The position numbers and the translations under genes are program-made. Below, piece by piece: positions 10,440 to 22,214 of a stretch of DNA of 64,000 nt; positions within the stretch are counted from its first letter, which is position 1, and each line of letters begins with the position of its first letter. Source of the stretch: Sambucus nigra (lineage: Eukaryota > Streptophyta > Magnoliopsida > Dipsacales > Adoxaceae); assembly GCA_949130495.1 (NCBI GenBank), contig OX422221.1:144493405-144557404 (forward strand), in the 5' to 3' direction. The notes under the pieces were generated by a model. The model saw only the letters and a list, made by a program, of their open reading frames with translations. It ran no database searches and was not told the origin of the DNA.

Positions 10440-12154
10440 AGTTATGGAGAGATGAGAGGTCGTCGCACCCCCGACGCGTATGGGGTGATTGTTGTTGTAT
10501 TTTTGAGTCATGCATGAGTGTCATATAGTGTCTTGTTGCATTTTAATATTTGTTTTTTTTATTTTTCCGCACTTTTCATTCGCCTGGAGTTAAATTTTTG
10601 TCCTTTTTTCTTGAGGACAATGCAAAAGTCTAAGTTAGGTGGGGTCACAAGTGCGTATTTCTAAAACTTCACAAATTTTCAAAAATGCCCAAAAATTTCC
10701 AAAAAAATCATAAAATTTTGAAAAATCCAAAAATATTTTTGTTCAAAATAAATAAAAATTGGAATTCAAAATTTTCAAAAATATCATTAAAAGTCGAATT
10801 GGAATCTCAAATTGTAAACATCTAACATACACAAAGCCGAAATTGACCAAAGATGGAAATTGTGCGAAAATTGACGACTTAACGAATAAATGTGGAGATT
10901 AACAAACCCGGTGAGATTCGAGCCTATCGCGTTTTGCGAGTTTTTAAATCAATTCGAGTTAATTGTTAACTCAAAGTTCTTTTTAGCGCTTAATAAGTTG
11001 TCATGGATCTCAATCCTTTCATTTTGATCGATTTTAAAAAATGTGTGCAATATTGCCTTGAAAAACGTGCCAAATTAATCTCTAAACCTAAATTCACCTC
11101 GAAACGCATATGTTAACGCAATTGGCATTTTGGGCAATGAAGTAGGCCCTCGTTTGTCACCCAAAATTTTGGACAGAAAAAGTAGCGAAAAATCACCCTT
11201 TGCAACCCAAATTGAGCCGAATAATTTTCCCTTTCGTTTGACAACTCGAAAAACCCAAAATAGCCGAAATTGTGAAAAATAAAAAAATTCAGATTTCAAG
11301 TCCAAAAAGTGCATATAAAGGGGCAAGAAACAAAATAGTATGCTCAACAAAAACAACAAGAAAAACAAAATAGAAAAAGAAGAAAAAATGAGCAATAGCC
11401 CCGAAAAAGCACAATTGAACATGATTAATGACGTTTCCAATTCCAACCTTCCATACCTCCTTCATTTTACCCAATGCAACCTTCAACCCGAAAAAGTCCT
11501 AACCGAGTCCAAATTTCTAAAATTGATTACCGCGTGGAGAGCTAAGACACCAAAAGATAATATAAGAGGCTAAGTGCACGAAATAAAGGCAATGTTCCCG
11601 TTTTTAAAATCGTAATCCGTTGATGAGATCCTTTCTCCATAAAGTTCCCGTCTTTCTACTTGTATGCGTGAACTTGCTTCCATTACATTTACTCTTTATA
11701 TCACGCATACCGAGAGAAATGCCATAATCTGAGAGATTCGTTTGTGAGAGCGTTCCGTGAGAAATTGAAATCAAAACGAATTTTCGGATAAGTAACGTAA
11801 TGATCAATCGGTGAAAATTGGCGGTTATATTTCCGGCTTCGCACACACACACACACACTATGGTTTGAGACTCGTAAGTATGACTTGATGATGACTATTT
11901 TTTGGAAAAGTTTGAATTGCTCAATTTTTGCATATTTTGAATTTTCTTTGAGTCGAATTTTGTGGGTATATTTACTGCAAACCCTCACGAGACACAACTC
12001 GTCCTACTAGGGTAACCTAGAGCTTTAAAGGCTTGTTGCATGCGCTAAATGCAATCGCTTGCCCGTGAAAGAGGTGCTCTATCCCAATAAAGTCTTTGAT
12101 GGATCCTTACTCATACTCTCATTCTTTTACATTGCTCGGGACACGCAAAGTTCT
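10440..12154 (+). other. Long AT-rich 3' non-coding region of the gag-protease element
   Basis: This region replaces pol. It holds no conserved domain. At 10613-10644 there is a block (GACAATGCAAAAGTC followed by TAAGTTAGGTGGGG) that resembles the true polypurine tract region at 12140-12168. The middle is A-rich. One 77-codon frame at 11340-11573 is Lys/Asn-rich and starts with ATG, but I see no family resemblance. A short (CA)8 run lies at about 11841-11857. It may be a decayed env-like region, which Athila elements often have, but nothing here proves it. Confidence 0.6.
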
Positions 12155-12168
12155 AAGTTAGGGGGGTT
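12155..12168 (+). promoter_or_regulatory. Polypurine tract of the Athila-like element
   Basis: AAGTTAGGGGGGTT lies directly before the 3' LTR start TGATTGGGC. The purine run and its position are those expected of the plus-strand primer for reverse transcription. Confidence 0.85.
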
Positions 12169-13722
12169 TGATTGGGCATAAATATTGTATATTTATCCCC
12201 CTAATTTCAGTACATTTGTGAACCCGAGTGATGTAACATATATGGATTTGATGCACATTTATGCTACTAACCTTCGTTGGCGAGTATTTCATGTTTCGTG
12301 CTTCTCTTATTGGTTTTACAGGTTAATTATGCAAGCAGAGCAAAAGAGGAAGCAAGACAATGCTAGAAAAGCTAAGAAGGCAAGTTCAAGGGCAAATTGG
12401 TAATTTTTCAGCCAGATCCAGAAGCAGAAGTCAACTGGAAAGTTTAAGATCTCGGAACAACGAGAACACTGGAAGAAATGGCACCCAAATCCGAGCTACG
12501 ATTGATGATTTATGCCCCGTTGAAGTTGAAGAAAAATCCAAGGAAGAAAGGAAAGAAAGCTAAAAAATTCTAAGTGTTGAATAAGCACCCCCAAACCAGC
12601 AAGCATTCGCAAACCCCAGGCCGAACCGGGTTGGGGGGGCGAACCGGTTCGGGGTGCAGGCCGAACTGGTTCGGGGTACCTGATGCGCGAATTTTCTCCT
12701 TTATTCTGATTGGTTCTCAAGACTCCTATGAGGTTAAAACTCTAAAAAATTGTAGGGTACGGGGGCAGCAGCTTAGGAACAACCATTAGGGATAGTTTTA
12801 GTCAGTTTTTGATAGGGAGAAAAGGAGAGGAACATCTAGGAACATCAAGGGAATAAATTACTTCAAGATTCAATTGTTACGGGTTTGTTTTTCAAGTTTT
12901 AATTTAAGATTCAAGATTCTTGTCATTGTTCTTGCATGCTTAGCTTCCGTATTTGATTCAACTTATTATAGCGTTCATAATACATATTTACATGCTTTAA
13001 TCTAGTTTCATCATGAAATCTTACACATGCAACGTTATTATTTGATGCACTAGTCCATTTAACATGTCCGGCTAGGTTTAAAAGGTTAGGATGCATGAAC
13101 CCAACCCGATGTGTTAGTGCACGTGTATAACGTCAATCCGATAAATTTAACGATAAATTTTGATCGTATTGCGTAATTACATAATAGTTGTGGATCTTTA
13201 TATCTCGTTTACCTTTGGGTACTCGTGATGATTTAGAGTAAAATTTGAGTGCAATTACCGCAATACCGATTTACTCATCCTCAGATTAGGTATGATGCGG
13301 GCGTGAACCTCGTATACATAATGCTTGGGAGTACTAAATTCCGGGTCTGATTTATCGGATAAATTTATGATTGACGTTGTCACTGCATTACACTAGGGTT
13401 GGGGGATTGTATTCCCTTCTGGTTTTCTCATCATTAAGTTTAAATAGTTTCGATTCAACTTTTCATTCCTCATTTAGATACTTTAGTTTGAATTTTTCAT
13501 CATAAGTTCATAATTGCATTTAGTCTAATCATTTCCAAAACCAAATCTTTTCTTTTTTTTAGAGTCATCGTTAGGATTCCTCCGTCTTATCCCGTCGTCA
13601 CAACTCCGTTGTCCTTTTTCCCTGAGGATCGATACCCGACTTGTCGGATTATTACTTGAGCGACATGCTTGCACTTGAGCCTAGAGAGTACACACTTTAG
13701 AGACACATTCTGAGTCGTGTCA
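12169..13722 (+). repeat. 3' LTR of the Athila-like gag-protease element
   Basis: 1,554 bp, collinear with 5532-7087 over the whole length. Differences are scattered single bases plus small indels. It ends GAGTCGTGTCA, followed directly by the TSD CTCTG and then by the resumed LTR of element B. Confidence 0.95.
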
Positions 13723-13727
13723 CTCTG

Positions 13728-15307
13728 ATGGATTTCGGCATGATGTCGTCGGATTTATCCAACTAAGCAAGTGTTTAACTTGGTTTAACTATTAAGTATG
13801 TTTATTTATCAAATCATAATTGGTGAGAAAATTATGAATTTGGGGTTAGGATTCTTAATAAAATTGATTTTTGGGAGATGATTTCATAAGAAATTGATGA
13901 GATAATAAACTTATATGAAATCTGAGCTAAAATCCATGTTAAGTCTAATATTTGGTGAGAAAAATTAGAAGAAAGGAAAATGGTGGGTTTAATAGGAATT
14001 AGGGTTTAATTCTTGAGTAAATTGAGGAATACCATAAATTAATTGGGGTGTTGGGTAAATCATAGTGTGTAGATATATATATTGATGTTGGGTGATGTTA
14101 GAAACCCTAGAAATTGAGTTGGATGAGTTTTAGAATGAATTTTGGAGTTAGAGAAAATGAACTTCTAAAACTATAGGGACCGGACTTGTTCATTTTTGGG
14201 GGTTACCTGATCGATTTGTGTATGATTGGATCGGTTCGATTCGTTTTTGGAGTAGGTTTGTTTACGGGGGCACTGGACCGGTTCGTTTTGTTTGGGAGCG
14301 AAAGGGTCCGGCTTTGATAGAAAAATATAAAGGTTTTTCTTGGCCTAAAAAGGATTGGAGACAAATTCCTTTTGGAGATAAATGTTAGGGGATCCTAAAT
14401 AGAGTGCGAGGACCTCTAAAAGAGTAAATGGGGGATTGTGTAAGTATCAGGTTAATGGGAAAGACCCGGGGTTTCAAATTAGGAATGTTTGGGACGAACG
14501 ACATTCGAGGAATTATTCGACGGGATCGCATATATATATTTATGCGTGTAGAATATATATATGCCGAATACGTATTAGCAAGATCCTAAGGAGAGAATAG
14601 GACGATATAAGAATACTAACTAGATGTGAAACGCTACTATTTGGAGATAAGAAATGTGAGAATTATATCATAAGTGAGTGAATATTTATAGGACTAAAGT
14701 AAGTTGTGTGTCTACTTATTAATCTATAAGAATTGATATATTCGGGATTATAGGCTAATGCCATGAGGGATAGGCATGGATAGCTGGATATGATGATATA
14801 TATACGAGTATAGAGACAGTATATATATGATGTGATTTTAAATATATCTTTATGTGAATGGTATATTTATGTGAAACATATCCCTCTAGTCCTATCATGG
14901 AAAGTTGCGCGATGTGGGTGAGGCCTTGGCTTGAGGAGCAGGAGCGTATAGTTCCCAGGTCATAGCCATCCATTATTAATCGTATGTGAGGTTCAAAGGT
15001 AAGACATGTTGGGTATGATTCGTCTTATTTACAGTGAGGAACTATGGCCGCTTCCCATACATTGTGATTTGATTTTTACCTAGTCGGTGTGAGAGTATGA
15101 CCGCCGGTTCCCGAGGTGATGTCTGAGTATTCCCTGCATCCATTGAGTTATAGCTCTGAGGGATGGCTATCATACTTATATAGTGTGTGATATATAAGTA
15201 TGTATATACTTGATGTGTATAGTATATCATATATCTATGAGATGTGAAACCATATATATACATGAACTAAGATAAAGAATGTGGTTTATATACACTAGAT
15301 GTGAATA

Positions 15308-15343
<36 letters not shown>

Positions 15344-16300
15344 ACTAAAACAAGGAAAGAAATGTGAGTTAATTTCTGATATCCGGGAGTATAAAATTTG
15401 AAATATAAAATGTAATATACGTATATAAATGTGACAATATTATATACGAAATAATAACCCTAAAATGTGAATAGGGTAATAACTAGTGAATGCTATTTAA
15501 AATTAATGGTCATATAAGAAGTTAGAGATTTGATGTATAAGCTCGGGAGATAGCTTAGCATATTTATATTATGCGGGGTATGAGATATCATATGATGATT
15601 TAGTTGTTGTGAGAGACTAGTTAGCCTGGGTAGCGTAAATAGGGTGATTAAAATACATGCAATAGGTGCGTACTGTTAGACGAGAGGTTAGGGGTATCTC
15701 ATGTGAGTGCGACACCAATTCAAATATGAAGAGTATCATATTTTACATATTAAGGAAGGTTAAACACTTGCTAAAATATTTTCAAAACCCGACCTGTATC
15801 TATTTTCTTTTTCTTCTTCTTTGTATACTTTTTAGGTTTGCAGACACAGGGACACCTGGATGACTATTCCTTCAAGTCAGACGTGCTATCATAGTTGTGG
15901 ATGTTGGCATGAAATTATTTTATACGCCTCTATCCTTGTGATCTAGATATGAGGTACTGTTGTAATAATCGAGCACGTTACCCAATGGTTGTTATTTATT
16001 TTATTTGCAACATTTTTATTTTACGTCTATTTGATATGGTTCTATATATGTTTTATTGAGAGTTATCGGTTATTTATTTATTATTTATTCCATTTGTTGA
16101 TTATATTTCCTGCGTGAATTGTTTCATTTGTTCATTAAGTTTACAAAGATTAAAAAGTTTAAAATTTAACACCAGGTCTAATATGTAATTAGTATTTAAT
16201 TGGTTTTTCGACACTGATACTAAGAATGAAACCATTTGAGATTCCTGTTTAATTTGATATAGGATTGATCACCCGGTATTTTATTAGGTCGGGTGTCACA
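13728..16300 (+). repeat. 5' LTR of element B, second part
   Basis: It resumes with ATGGATTTCGG...GTCGTCGGATTTATCC, collinear with 33895 onward of the 3' LTR. It includes an AT-microsatellite (15313-15342) that is the empty site of the MITE found in the 3' LTR. It ends GGTCGGGTGTCACA. Together with 5068-5531 it makes a ~3.04-kb LTR. No coding domain is seen; the T/A-rich short frames are not genes. Confidence 0.92.
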
Positions 16301-16302
16301 GG

Positions 16303-16314
16303 TGGTATCAGAGC
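16303..16314 (+). promoter_or_regulatory. Primer-binding site of element B (tRNA-iMet)
   Basis: TGGTATCAGAGC begins two bases after the 5' LTR end and is a perfect match to the complement of the initiator tRNA-Met 3' end. Confidence 0.93.
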
Positions 16315-17357
16315 ATCAGGTTCTAGAGTCCTTAGAAAATCTGTGTGGACGTACTACGCTTTCAGCGTTGCACTCTATTTGATATAGATCCCTATGTTTA
16401 GGATTGTTGATTTCTATGGTGAGATTTCATTCTCCTGCTTTAGTGTATATATTTAGTGAATCTTTCATGCGTACTGATATGCTTCGTATGCCGATGACGT
16501 GGAGGACAACCAGTGAGAACTGTTAGAAGGTAGTAGGAGGTAGGGCTCAGTTGAAGTTGTAAATATTTTGAGGATGAGGATCGTAGTCGAGGTCACCCCT
16601 ATTATTTCTCAGGAAGATGGAGCTGTAAGGACTGCTAAGGTGCAATATATATTCTCAAGTAACGCTATAGCAGAAAGTGGTGCCAGAGTAGACTCTCCCA
16701 ATGTGGTTAAGATAGGAAATAGTCAGAGGGGTCTTTGAAGAGGATCGTCAATTGGAATGTTTGTGAATGCAAAGATTGTGACCCAAAGGCTTTGCCATAT
16801 GGCGGAGTGTGGTATACATGGGTGTGAAAATTTGGGGTAAATTCTTTTTTATCTCATTGGAGCAGAGTTATTAAGGTGGAAGTAGATGACCACTTTTGAA
16901 ATTTGAAGTATTACGCCAGTGGAAGGATCTCAGGTATAGTTGACCAGAAGTTCCTTTATCTTTTGTTCAGAAAGAGATCTGGATGATGTTCTGAACTTAT
17001 CACATGAGGGCCGTACGGAGGTCCAATTGTGAAAAAGAATTTGTTTGCCTAGCAAATTTTTTACCAGATCAGGTAGGTGCAATAGAGAAGAAAATTCTTA
17101 AGTGGGTAATGGACTCGCGAGAGGAGTTGTCAGCACTTAAGGGAAATCTTGCTTGGACGGTTGATACAGATGGTGATAATGTCGCATTTTGTTAGTAAGC
17201 ATATTAATGCTTCTTGTAAAGGCAGCTATAAGCATTGAAGGATCTAGTCAGAGAGTAAGAATGAATGTAACGGTGTTAGCGAAACATAGCCGTGGGGAGA
17301 CCTATTAGGGGGACACATCTAGATGATTCAGATAGATGAATTTCTACTGAGTGAAGA
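16315..17357 (+). pseudogene. Decayed leader/gag region of element B
   Basis: This is internal sequence between the primer site and the CACTA insertion. It shares the post-primer motif (ATCAGGTTCTAGAG) with element A. No gag domain can be read; the longest frame (17004-17195, 63 codons) has no recognised family. Its junction with 30401 onward is restored by removing the CACTA element and one TGG. Confidence 0.5.
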
Positions 17358-17360
17358 TGG

Positions 17361-17490
17361 AACTACACCCAAAGGCTTATTTTGTAACGGATTTATTTTT
17401 TTATTTGTAACGGATTTTGTGAGTTAGAAATTTGTAATGGTTAAAAACCGTTACAAATAAAATATAGCCGTTACAATACACCCATAACCA
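17361..17490 (+). repeat. Left terminus and subterminal repeats of the CACTA element
   Basis: The terminal AACTACACCCAAAG is followed by TTTTGTAACGG, TTTGTAACGG, TTTGTAATGG, then inverted CCGTTACAAAT and CCGTTACAATA within about 120 bp. Two of these form a perfect short stem (TGGTTAAAAACC). Confidence 0.8.
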
Positions 17491-18193
17491 TTGCAAAAGT
17501 CATTAAAAGAAAAAAAGAAAAAAATACCCCAAGTCGGGCACATTATTACCCCACTTCCTAATTCGTGCATTAACCTCTCTCTCTACCCTCCTACCTCTGC
17601 CCCTCCCCCAACAAGTGCCTCCGCCCCAGACTCTGCGTGCCGCTGACATCTTCATATTCTAAACCCATCATGTTGCAGGACAATTAGTGTTGTAGAGGAT
17701 AAAGCATCTGCCCCCCGACCAATTCGTGTTCCAAAGGTTTGATCGATTTCTTTGTTTATGCGTGTGTGTGTTTTGAAAGCTGTTATAAGATGCAACTATG
17801 TATTCAATTGATCTGTTAATCTATTTGTCTGGATGATGATCTTACATTTTGTTTTTGTGTATTCTATTTTCGATCAAGTCACTATAAGAACATATGAAAT
17901 TTTATATGTTTTGTGTTTGACAAAATGGTCAAGTATATTCTATTTTGTTTTGAATTTGATTTTGTGTGTCTTTGTCGAATTTACAAATTTTTTCTCTTCC
18001 CGTATTGTCCTATTTGTTTGCTTTTTTTTCTTCTGACTAATATTCATTTGGAATGATAAAGTGTCATAAGGTATTGTGGTAACTTTTAAGATAACCCTTA
18101 TTGCTTGTGTGGAAAATTTATCTGATAAAATTTGAGAATCTATAAATTAGCTAGTCAAATCAATTTAAAATTTTATGTTGTTGGTCACTGTTG
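17491..18193 (+). other. CACTA left internal region, possible 5' exon; no domain
   Basis: A pyrimidine-rich stretch (17570-17640) and an AAAG|GTTTGATCG splice-donor-like site at about 17739 look like a leader exon. No protein family is recognisable. The rest is T-rich and non-coding in appearance. Confidence 0.3.
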
Positions 18194-18198
18194 ATTTT

Positions 18199-18417
18199 TA
18201 TCAGAATAGGAACTCTGGAATGAAACTTATTCTCATTAATTGTTGAAATGAAAACAGAAGACAACAGAAGACAGCTATATATATACACAACAACTTAACT
18301 AATATTGATTCTAACAGATAAATCTAACAGATGCTAACTGAGAAACTAAACTATACTAACTGACTAACTAACTAAGAAATACACTCAAGTAGTTACAAAA
18401 TAATAGCTCGTGTAATA
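18199..18417 (-). repeat. 3' LTR of the copia element
   Basis: 219 bp, collinear with 22948-23156 except for a ~10-bp duplication (AGACAACAGA) and scattered changes. A TATATATATA stretch at about 18274-18284 could be the TATA box in minus reading. Confidence 0.92.
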
Positions 18418-18432
18418 TGCCCCCTCAAGATG
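18418..18432 (-). promoter_or_regulatory. Polypurine tract of the copia element
   Basis: In minus reading CATCTTGAGGGGGCA precedes the 3' LTR start TATTACACG. This purine-rich, G5-ending tract is the standard copia polypurine tract. Confidence 0.8.
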
Positions 18433-18748
18433 GATCATAAATGTTAAGAATGCCCATCTTGCCAAGAAGAAATTGAAACTGTTGAAGTCCCAAAGGCTTG
18501 GTGAAAATGTCAGCCAATTGATTTGTAGAAGATACATGGAGAGTCTTGATCACCCCCTCTTGAATTTTGTCTCGAATTAAGTGACAGTCTATTTCAATGT
18601 GTTTAGTTCTCTCATGGAAAATAGGATTTGCTGCTATATGTATAGCTGCCTGACAGTCACAAAATATTAAAGCTGGACTAGGATGAGAAATGTGTAGATC
18701 TTTTAGAACATCGAGTAGCCAAGTGAGTTCACAAATAGTGGCTGCCAT
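18425..18748 (-). pseudogene. Copia RNase H
   Basis: A 107-codon open segment. It carries the RNase H core with the [20 protein letters not shown] stretch and [15 protein letters not shown], then [12 protein letters not shown] and a short tail, the usual end of copia polyproteins. The beginning of the domain lies further right in the same frame but past broken codons. It would degrade the RNA strand of the RNA-DNA hybrid during reverse transcription. Confidence 0.9.
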
Positions 18749-18961
18749 AGCTCTGTATTCTGCCTCTGCAGAGGACCTAAAGACAGTATGTTGTTTCTTG
18801 GACCTCCAAGAAATGAGTGAAGAACCTAGGAAAACACAGAAGCCAGTGATGGATCTTCTAGAATCTGGACATCCAGCCCAATCAACATCTGTGAAAGCTG
18901 TAAGTTGAAGAGATGATGAGGAATAAAAGAAGAGACCTTGTCCAGGAGTGCCCTTAATATA

Positions 18962-19908
18962 CTAAAGAACTCGTTGAGCTGCTTTAAAATGAGGAATTCT
19001 TGGTTGAGAAATAAATTGACTTAATTTATGAACACAATAGGATATGTCAGGTCTTGTGATAGTCAAATATAACAACTTTCCAACCAATCTTCTGTAGGAA
19101 CAAGGATCAGGCAGTAGATCACCATCTTCATTGTTTAACTTGCAATTTTGATCCATGGGAAATTTTATGGGTTTACAACCTAAATAGCCAGAATCAGTAA
19201 GGAGCTGAAGAGAATATTGTCTCTGAGAAACTGAAATACCTTTAGGTGATCTGGCTACTTCCAACCCTAGAAAATACTTGAGATTTCCCAAATCCTTCAA
19301 CTTAAACTCAAAGTTTAGGAGATGTTTCAACTTGTTAACAACACCTAGGTCATTACTAGCAAGTATAATATCATCAACATAGACCAACAAGACAATAAAA
19401 GAGGAACCTTGTTGTCGAGTAAATAAAGTGTAGTCTGACTTGGATTGTATGAAACCATGATCTAAAATGGTGGTAGAAAATTTAGAGAACCACTGTCTAG
19501 AAGCCTGTTTTAGCCCATAAAGTGATTTGTGCAGCTTACAAACCAAATTTTTGCCGTTCCCATGAATCCTGGTGGCATTTTCATATATACCTTTTCATCT
19601 AGTTGACCATGTAGAAAAGCATTGTTTACATCTAATTGAGTAATGTGCTAATTTTGAACAGAAGCAACAGCAAGAAGACACTTGACTGTAACTAATTTTG
19701 CAACTGGAGAAAAAGTCTCCATGAAATCTACCCCCTCTTGTTGGGTGTACCCCTTGGCAACCAATCTAGCCTTATGTCTTTCAATAGATCCATCTGATTT
19801 GTATTTAATCTTGTACACCCACTTGCATCCAATAGGAATTTTGTCAGGAGGAAATGGAACAATGGACCAGGTATTGTTATCCTCAAGTGCAGTTATTTCA
19901 ACTGCCAT
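18962..19908 (-). pseudogene. Copia reverse transcriptase (two open pieces)
   Basis: Two open pieces in different frames, 19908-19648 and 19546-18962. The first has the N-terminal RT signature [18 protein letters not shown] and [16 protein letters not shown]. The second has [14 protein letters not shown], the catalytic [10 protein letters not shown], and [19 protein letters not shown] followed by the [14 protein letters not shown] region. About 100 bp between them are frameshifted and a stop interrupts the join, so no active enzyme can be made from this copy. The catalytic YVDD itself is intact. Confidence 0.93.
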
Positions 19909-19914
19909 AGCTTT

Positions 19915-21351
19915 CTACCATTCAGGGAATTTTACTGCTTGATGATAAAATTCTGGTTCATGATTAGAGGACACCGACATGATAAAAGATCTATGTGCAG
20001 GAGAAAGAGTAGTATAGGACAAGTGGTGAGAAATGTCATAAGCTTGACCAGGAAGTGACTTAGGAGGAGAAGAAGTGAGAAGGTTACAATGGTAGTCTTG
20101 AAGATAGTGAGGAACTCTCTTGGACCTAGTAGAATGTCTAGGAGTAGGAGCAATGGAAAGAGGAATGGAAGGAGGAGAAATATCAGGGATATGAGAGAGA
20201 TGTCTCTGAGAAAAAGGAGAGGTAGATGAGATGGGAAAGTCATAAGTTGAGATTGGATAAGGAAGAACCAAATCAGAGAAAATATCTGATGGAGTAGAAT
20301 GTTCAGAAAATAAAGGAAATACATTTTCATGAAATCGAACATCCCTAGATATGAAGGTGGTATGTGACTGAAGATTATAGAGTTTGTAACCCTTGACACC
20401 AAATGGATATCCAATGAATATGCACTTTCTAGCTCTTGGATCAAATTTGAGTCTATGTGACTTGAGAGTGGAAGCAAAACAAAGACAACAAAAAACTTTT
20501 AGGTGAGTATAAACTGTCTTGGTGTGATATAACATTTCAAAGGGAGTTTTATTAGATAAAAGAGGAGAAGGAGTTCTATTTATAAGGTAAGCAGCAGGTA
20601 GAATGCAATTACCCCAAAACTTTATAGGTAAACTGGCTTGAAAGAGAAGTGCCCTAGCAACATTCAAAAGATGTTGATGTTTTCTTTCCACAACAGAGTT
20701 TTGTTGTGGAGTCTCAATGCAACTGAGTTGATGAATTATCCCTTTAGAAGAAAAGAAAGCAGGTAAACCAAATTCCAAACCATTATCACTGCGAATGGTT
20801 TTAATTGTGGTATTAAATTGATTTTCAATCAAATGAACAAAAGATGGCAATAGAGATTGAACTTCTGATTTATTTTTCATCAAATAGACCCAAGTACATC
20901 TAGTGGAGTCCTCCACTATAGTCAAAAAATAGGAAAAACCACCAAGAGAAGGGGCAGCTAATGGTCCCCATATGTCACAGTGTATTAGAGAAAAAAGGAC
21001 AGAAGAAACATTATTAAGAGAAGGGAAAGGCAATCTTTTTTATTTAGCTAAAGGACATACAACACAAGGATTTGTTTTGTCAGGATGTACAAATTTTGGC
21101 AAATCATGTTGTAACAAAAGCAGTCTAGATGATGAAGGATGTCCCATTCTGAAGTGCCAGAGATCATTTTGGTCGAGAACACGTTGATTTGAAGAAGATT
21201 TGATGGATGCATGAACTGAAGGAGGAACTGTGGATTTGAGGAGGTAGAGATCTCCTGTCCTGTCACCCTTCCCAATCACTCTCCAGGATGTGAGGTCCTG
21301 GATAATGCAGTGAGATTTATCCAGTGAGATTGTGAGAAGGAGAAGACACAA
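19915..21351 (-). pseudogene. Copia GAG-pre-integrase and integrase
   Basis: The zinc-binding pre-integrase segment (21351-21040) shows LWHFRMGHPS and CVVCPLAK. The core (21033-19915) shows the catalytic residues in HCDIWGP, IRSDNGLEF and TPQQNSVVERKHQ. The C-terminal part has the GYKLYNLQ region and a Ser/Pro-rich linker to RT. A single stop at about 21034-21039 separates the two open pieces, which share a frame. The enzyme would insert the cDNA into chromosomal DNA. Confidence 0.93.
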
Positions 21352-21932
21352 TTGTGAGTGTTTGTGAGTTTACTAATGGAAAGCAAATTATATTTGAAGC
21401 TGGGAATACAAAGAACATCAGTAAGTGTGAGAGCAGAACTTAGAGTAATATGACCAATGTGTGAAACAGGAGCACATTCCCCATTGGGAAGAGTAACAGA
21501 TGTGTTGAATACAGGAGTGGAAGAAGTAAATAAAGAAAGAGAGCATGTCATGTGATCAGTTGCACCAGTGTCCAATATCCATAGACTAGTATCAAGAGTA
21601 AATTCCTTAATGGAAGAAAATGTAGCAGGTAAACAAAGAAATCCAGAAGGTTTACCTGTCATGGAAGGAGAGTTGGATTGCACCAAACGAATAGAAGAAG
21701 ATGATGAATCATCAGAGGAATGAATTTTATCATTTTGAGAGGTAATCATCTGAGTATTAAGGAACTGGAGCAATTGCTGACATTGTGCTGAAGTGAAGCT
21801 AAGAGAAGATCCAGAAGAAGGCATTTGTGGAGTACTGTTAACATGATTAGCATGAGGAGGTTTGGATTTGGTCTGAAAACCAGAGGGATACCCATGAATC
21901 TTATAGCATTTGTCAATGGTATGTCCTAACAT
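21276..21932 (-). pseudogene. Copia nucleocapsid zinc knuckle and protease
   Basis: A 218-codon open segment, in frame with gag. It starts inside the CCHC knuckle (MLGHTIDKCYKIHGYP; the preceding Cys pair is upstream in the same frame after position 21960). The aspartic protease follows, with WILDTGATDHM as active site and the flap region containing GHITLSSALTLTDVLCIP. It ends where a frameshift leads into the pre-integrase. Confidence 0.9.
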
Positions 21933-22214
21933 GTTGCAGTGAGTGCAATACGGACGTTCCTTGCGAAATCCTCTAGGTGTATTGTTAGATTTGAAGGAGA
22001 GAGATTTGGTATGAAATGCATCTTGATCAATAGTAGGAATGAAAGTGGAATTAATAACCTTCCTCTGTTATTCTTCTTGAACCACAAGAGAAAATACTTT
22101 GTTGATGGGAGGCAGAGGATCAAGAAGAAGAATCTGACCTCTAATGGAAGAAAAAGAATCATTGAGGCCCATGAGGAATCGCATCACATAATCAGCTTGC
22201 TGAGCACCACATGT

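Larger units (their letters stand above)
5532..13722 (+). mobile_element. Non-autonomous Athila-like Ty3/gypsy element with gag and protease only (TR-GAG-like)
   Basis: An 8,191-bp element flanked by the perfect TSD CTCTG (5527-5531 and 13723-13727). LTRs are 5532-7087 and 12169-13722, both TGATTGGGCATA...GAGTCGTGTCA, with only scattered differences visible by eye. It has a tRNA-Asp-type primer site (7094-7110), one gag-protease frame (7233-10439, two internal stops) and a polypurine tract next to the 3' LTR. The 5.1-kb interior has no RT, RNase H or integrase, so mobilisation would need enzymes from an autonomous Athila relative. It lies inside the 5' LTR of element B, and the uninterrupted LTR is seen at about 33887. 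Confidence 0.93.

Noticed and set aside
11289..11997. Several overlapping minus-strand frames with hydrophobic or Cys-Val repeats
   Set aside because: They are antisense shadows of A-rich and (CA)n DNA inside the Athila-like element; no domain, no conserved start.
14755..15263. Tyr/Ile-rich minus-strand frames
   Set aside because: They are translations of TA-rich LTR sequence and recur in the other LTR of element B with different lengths.
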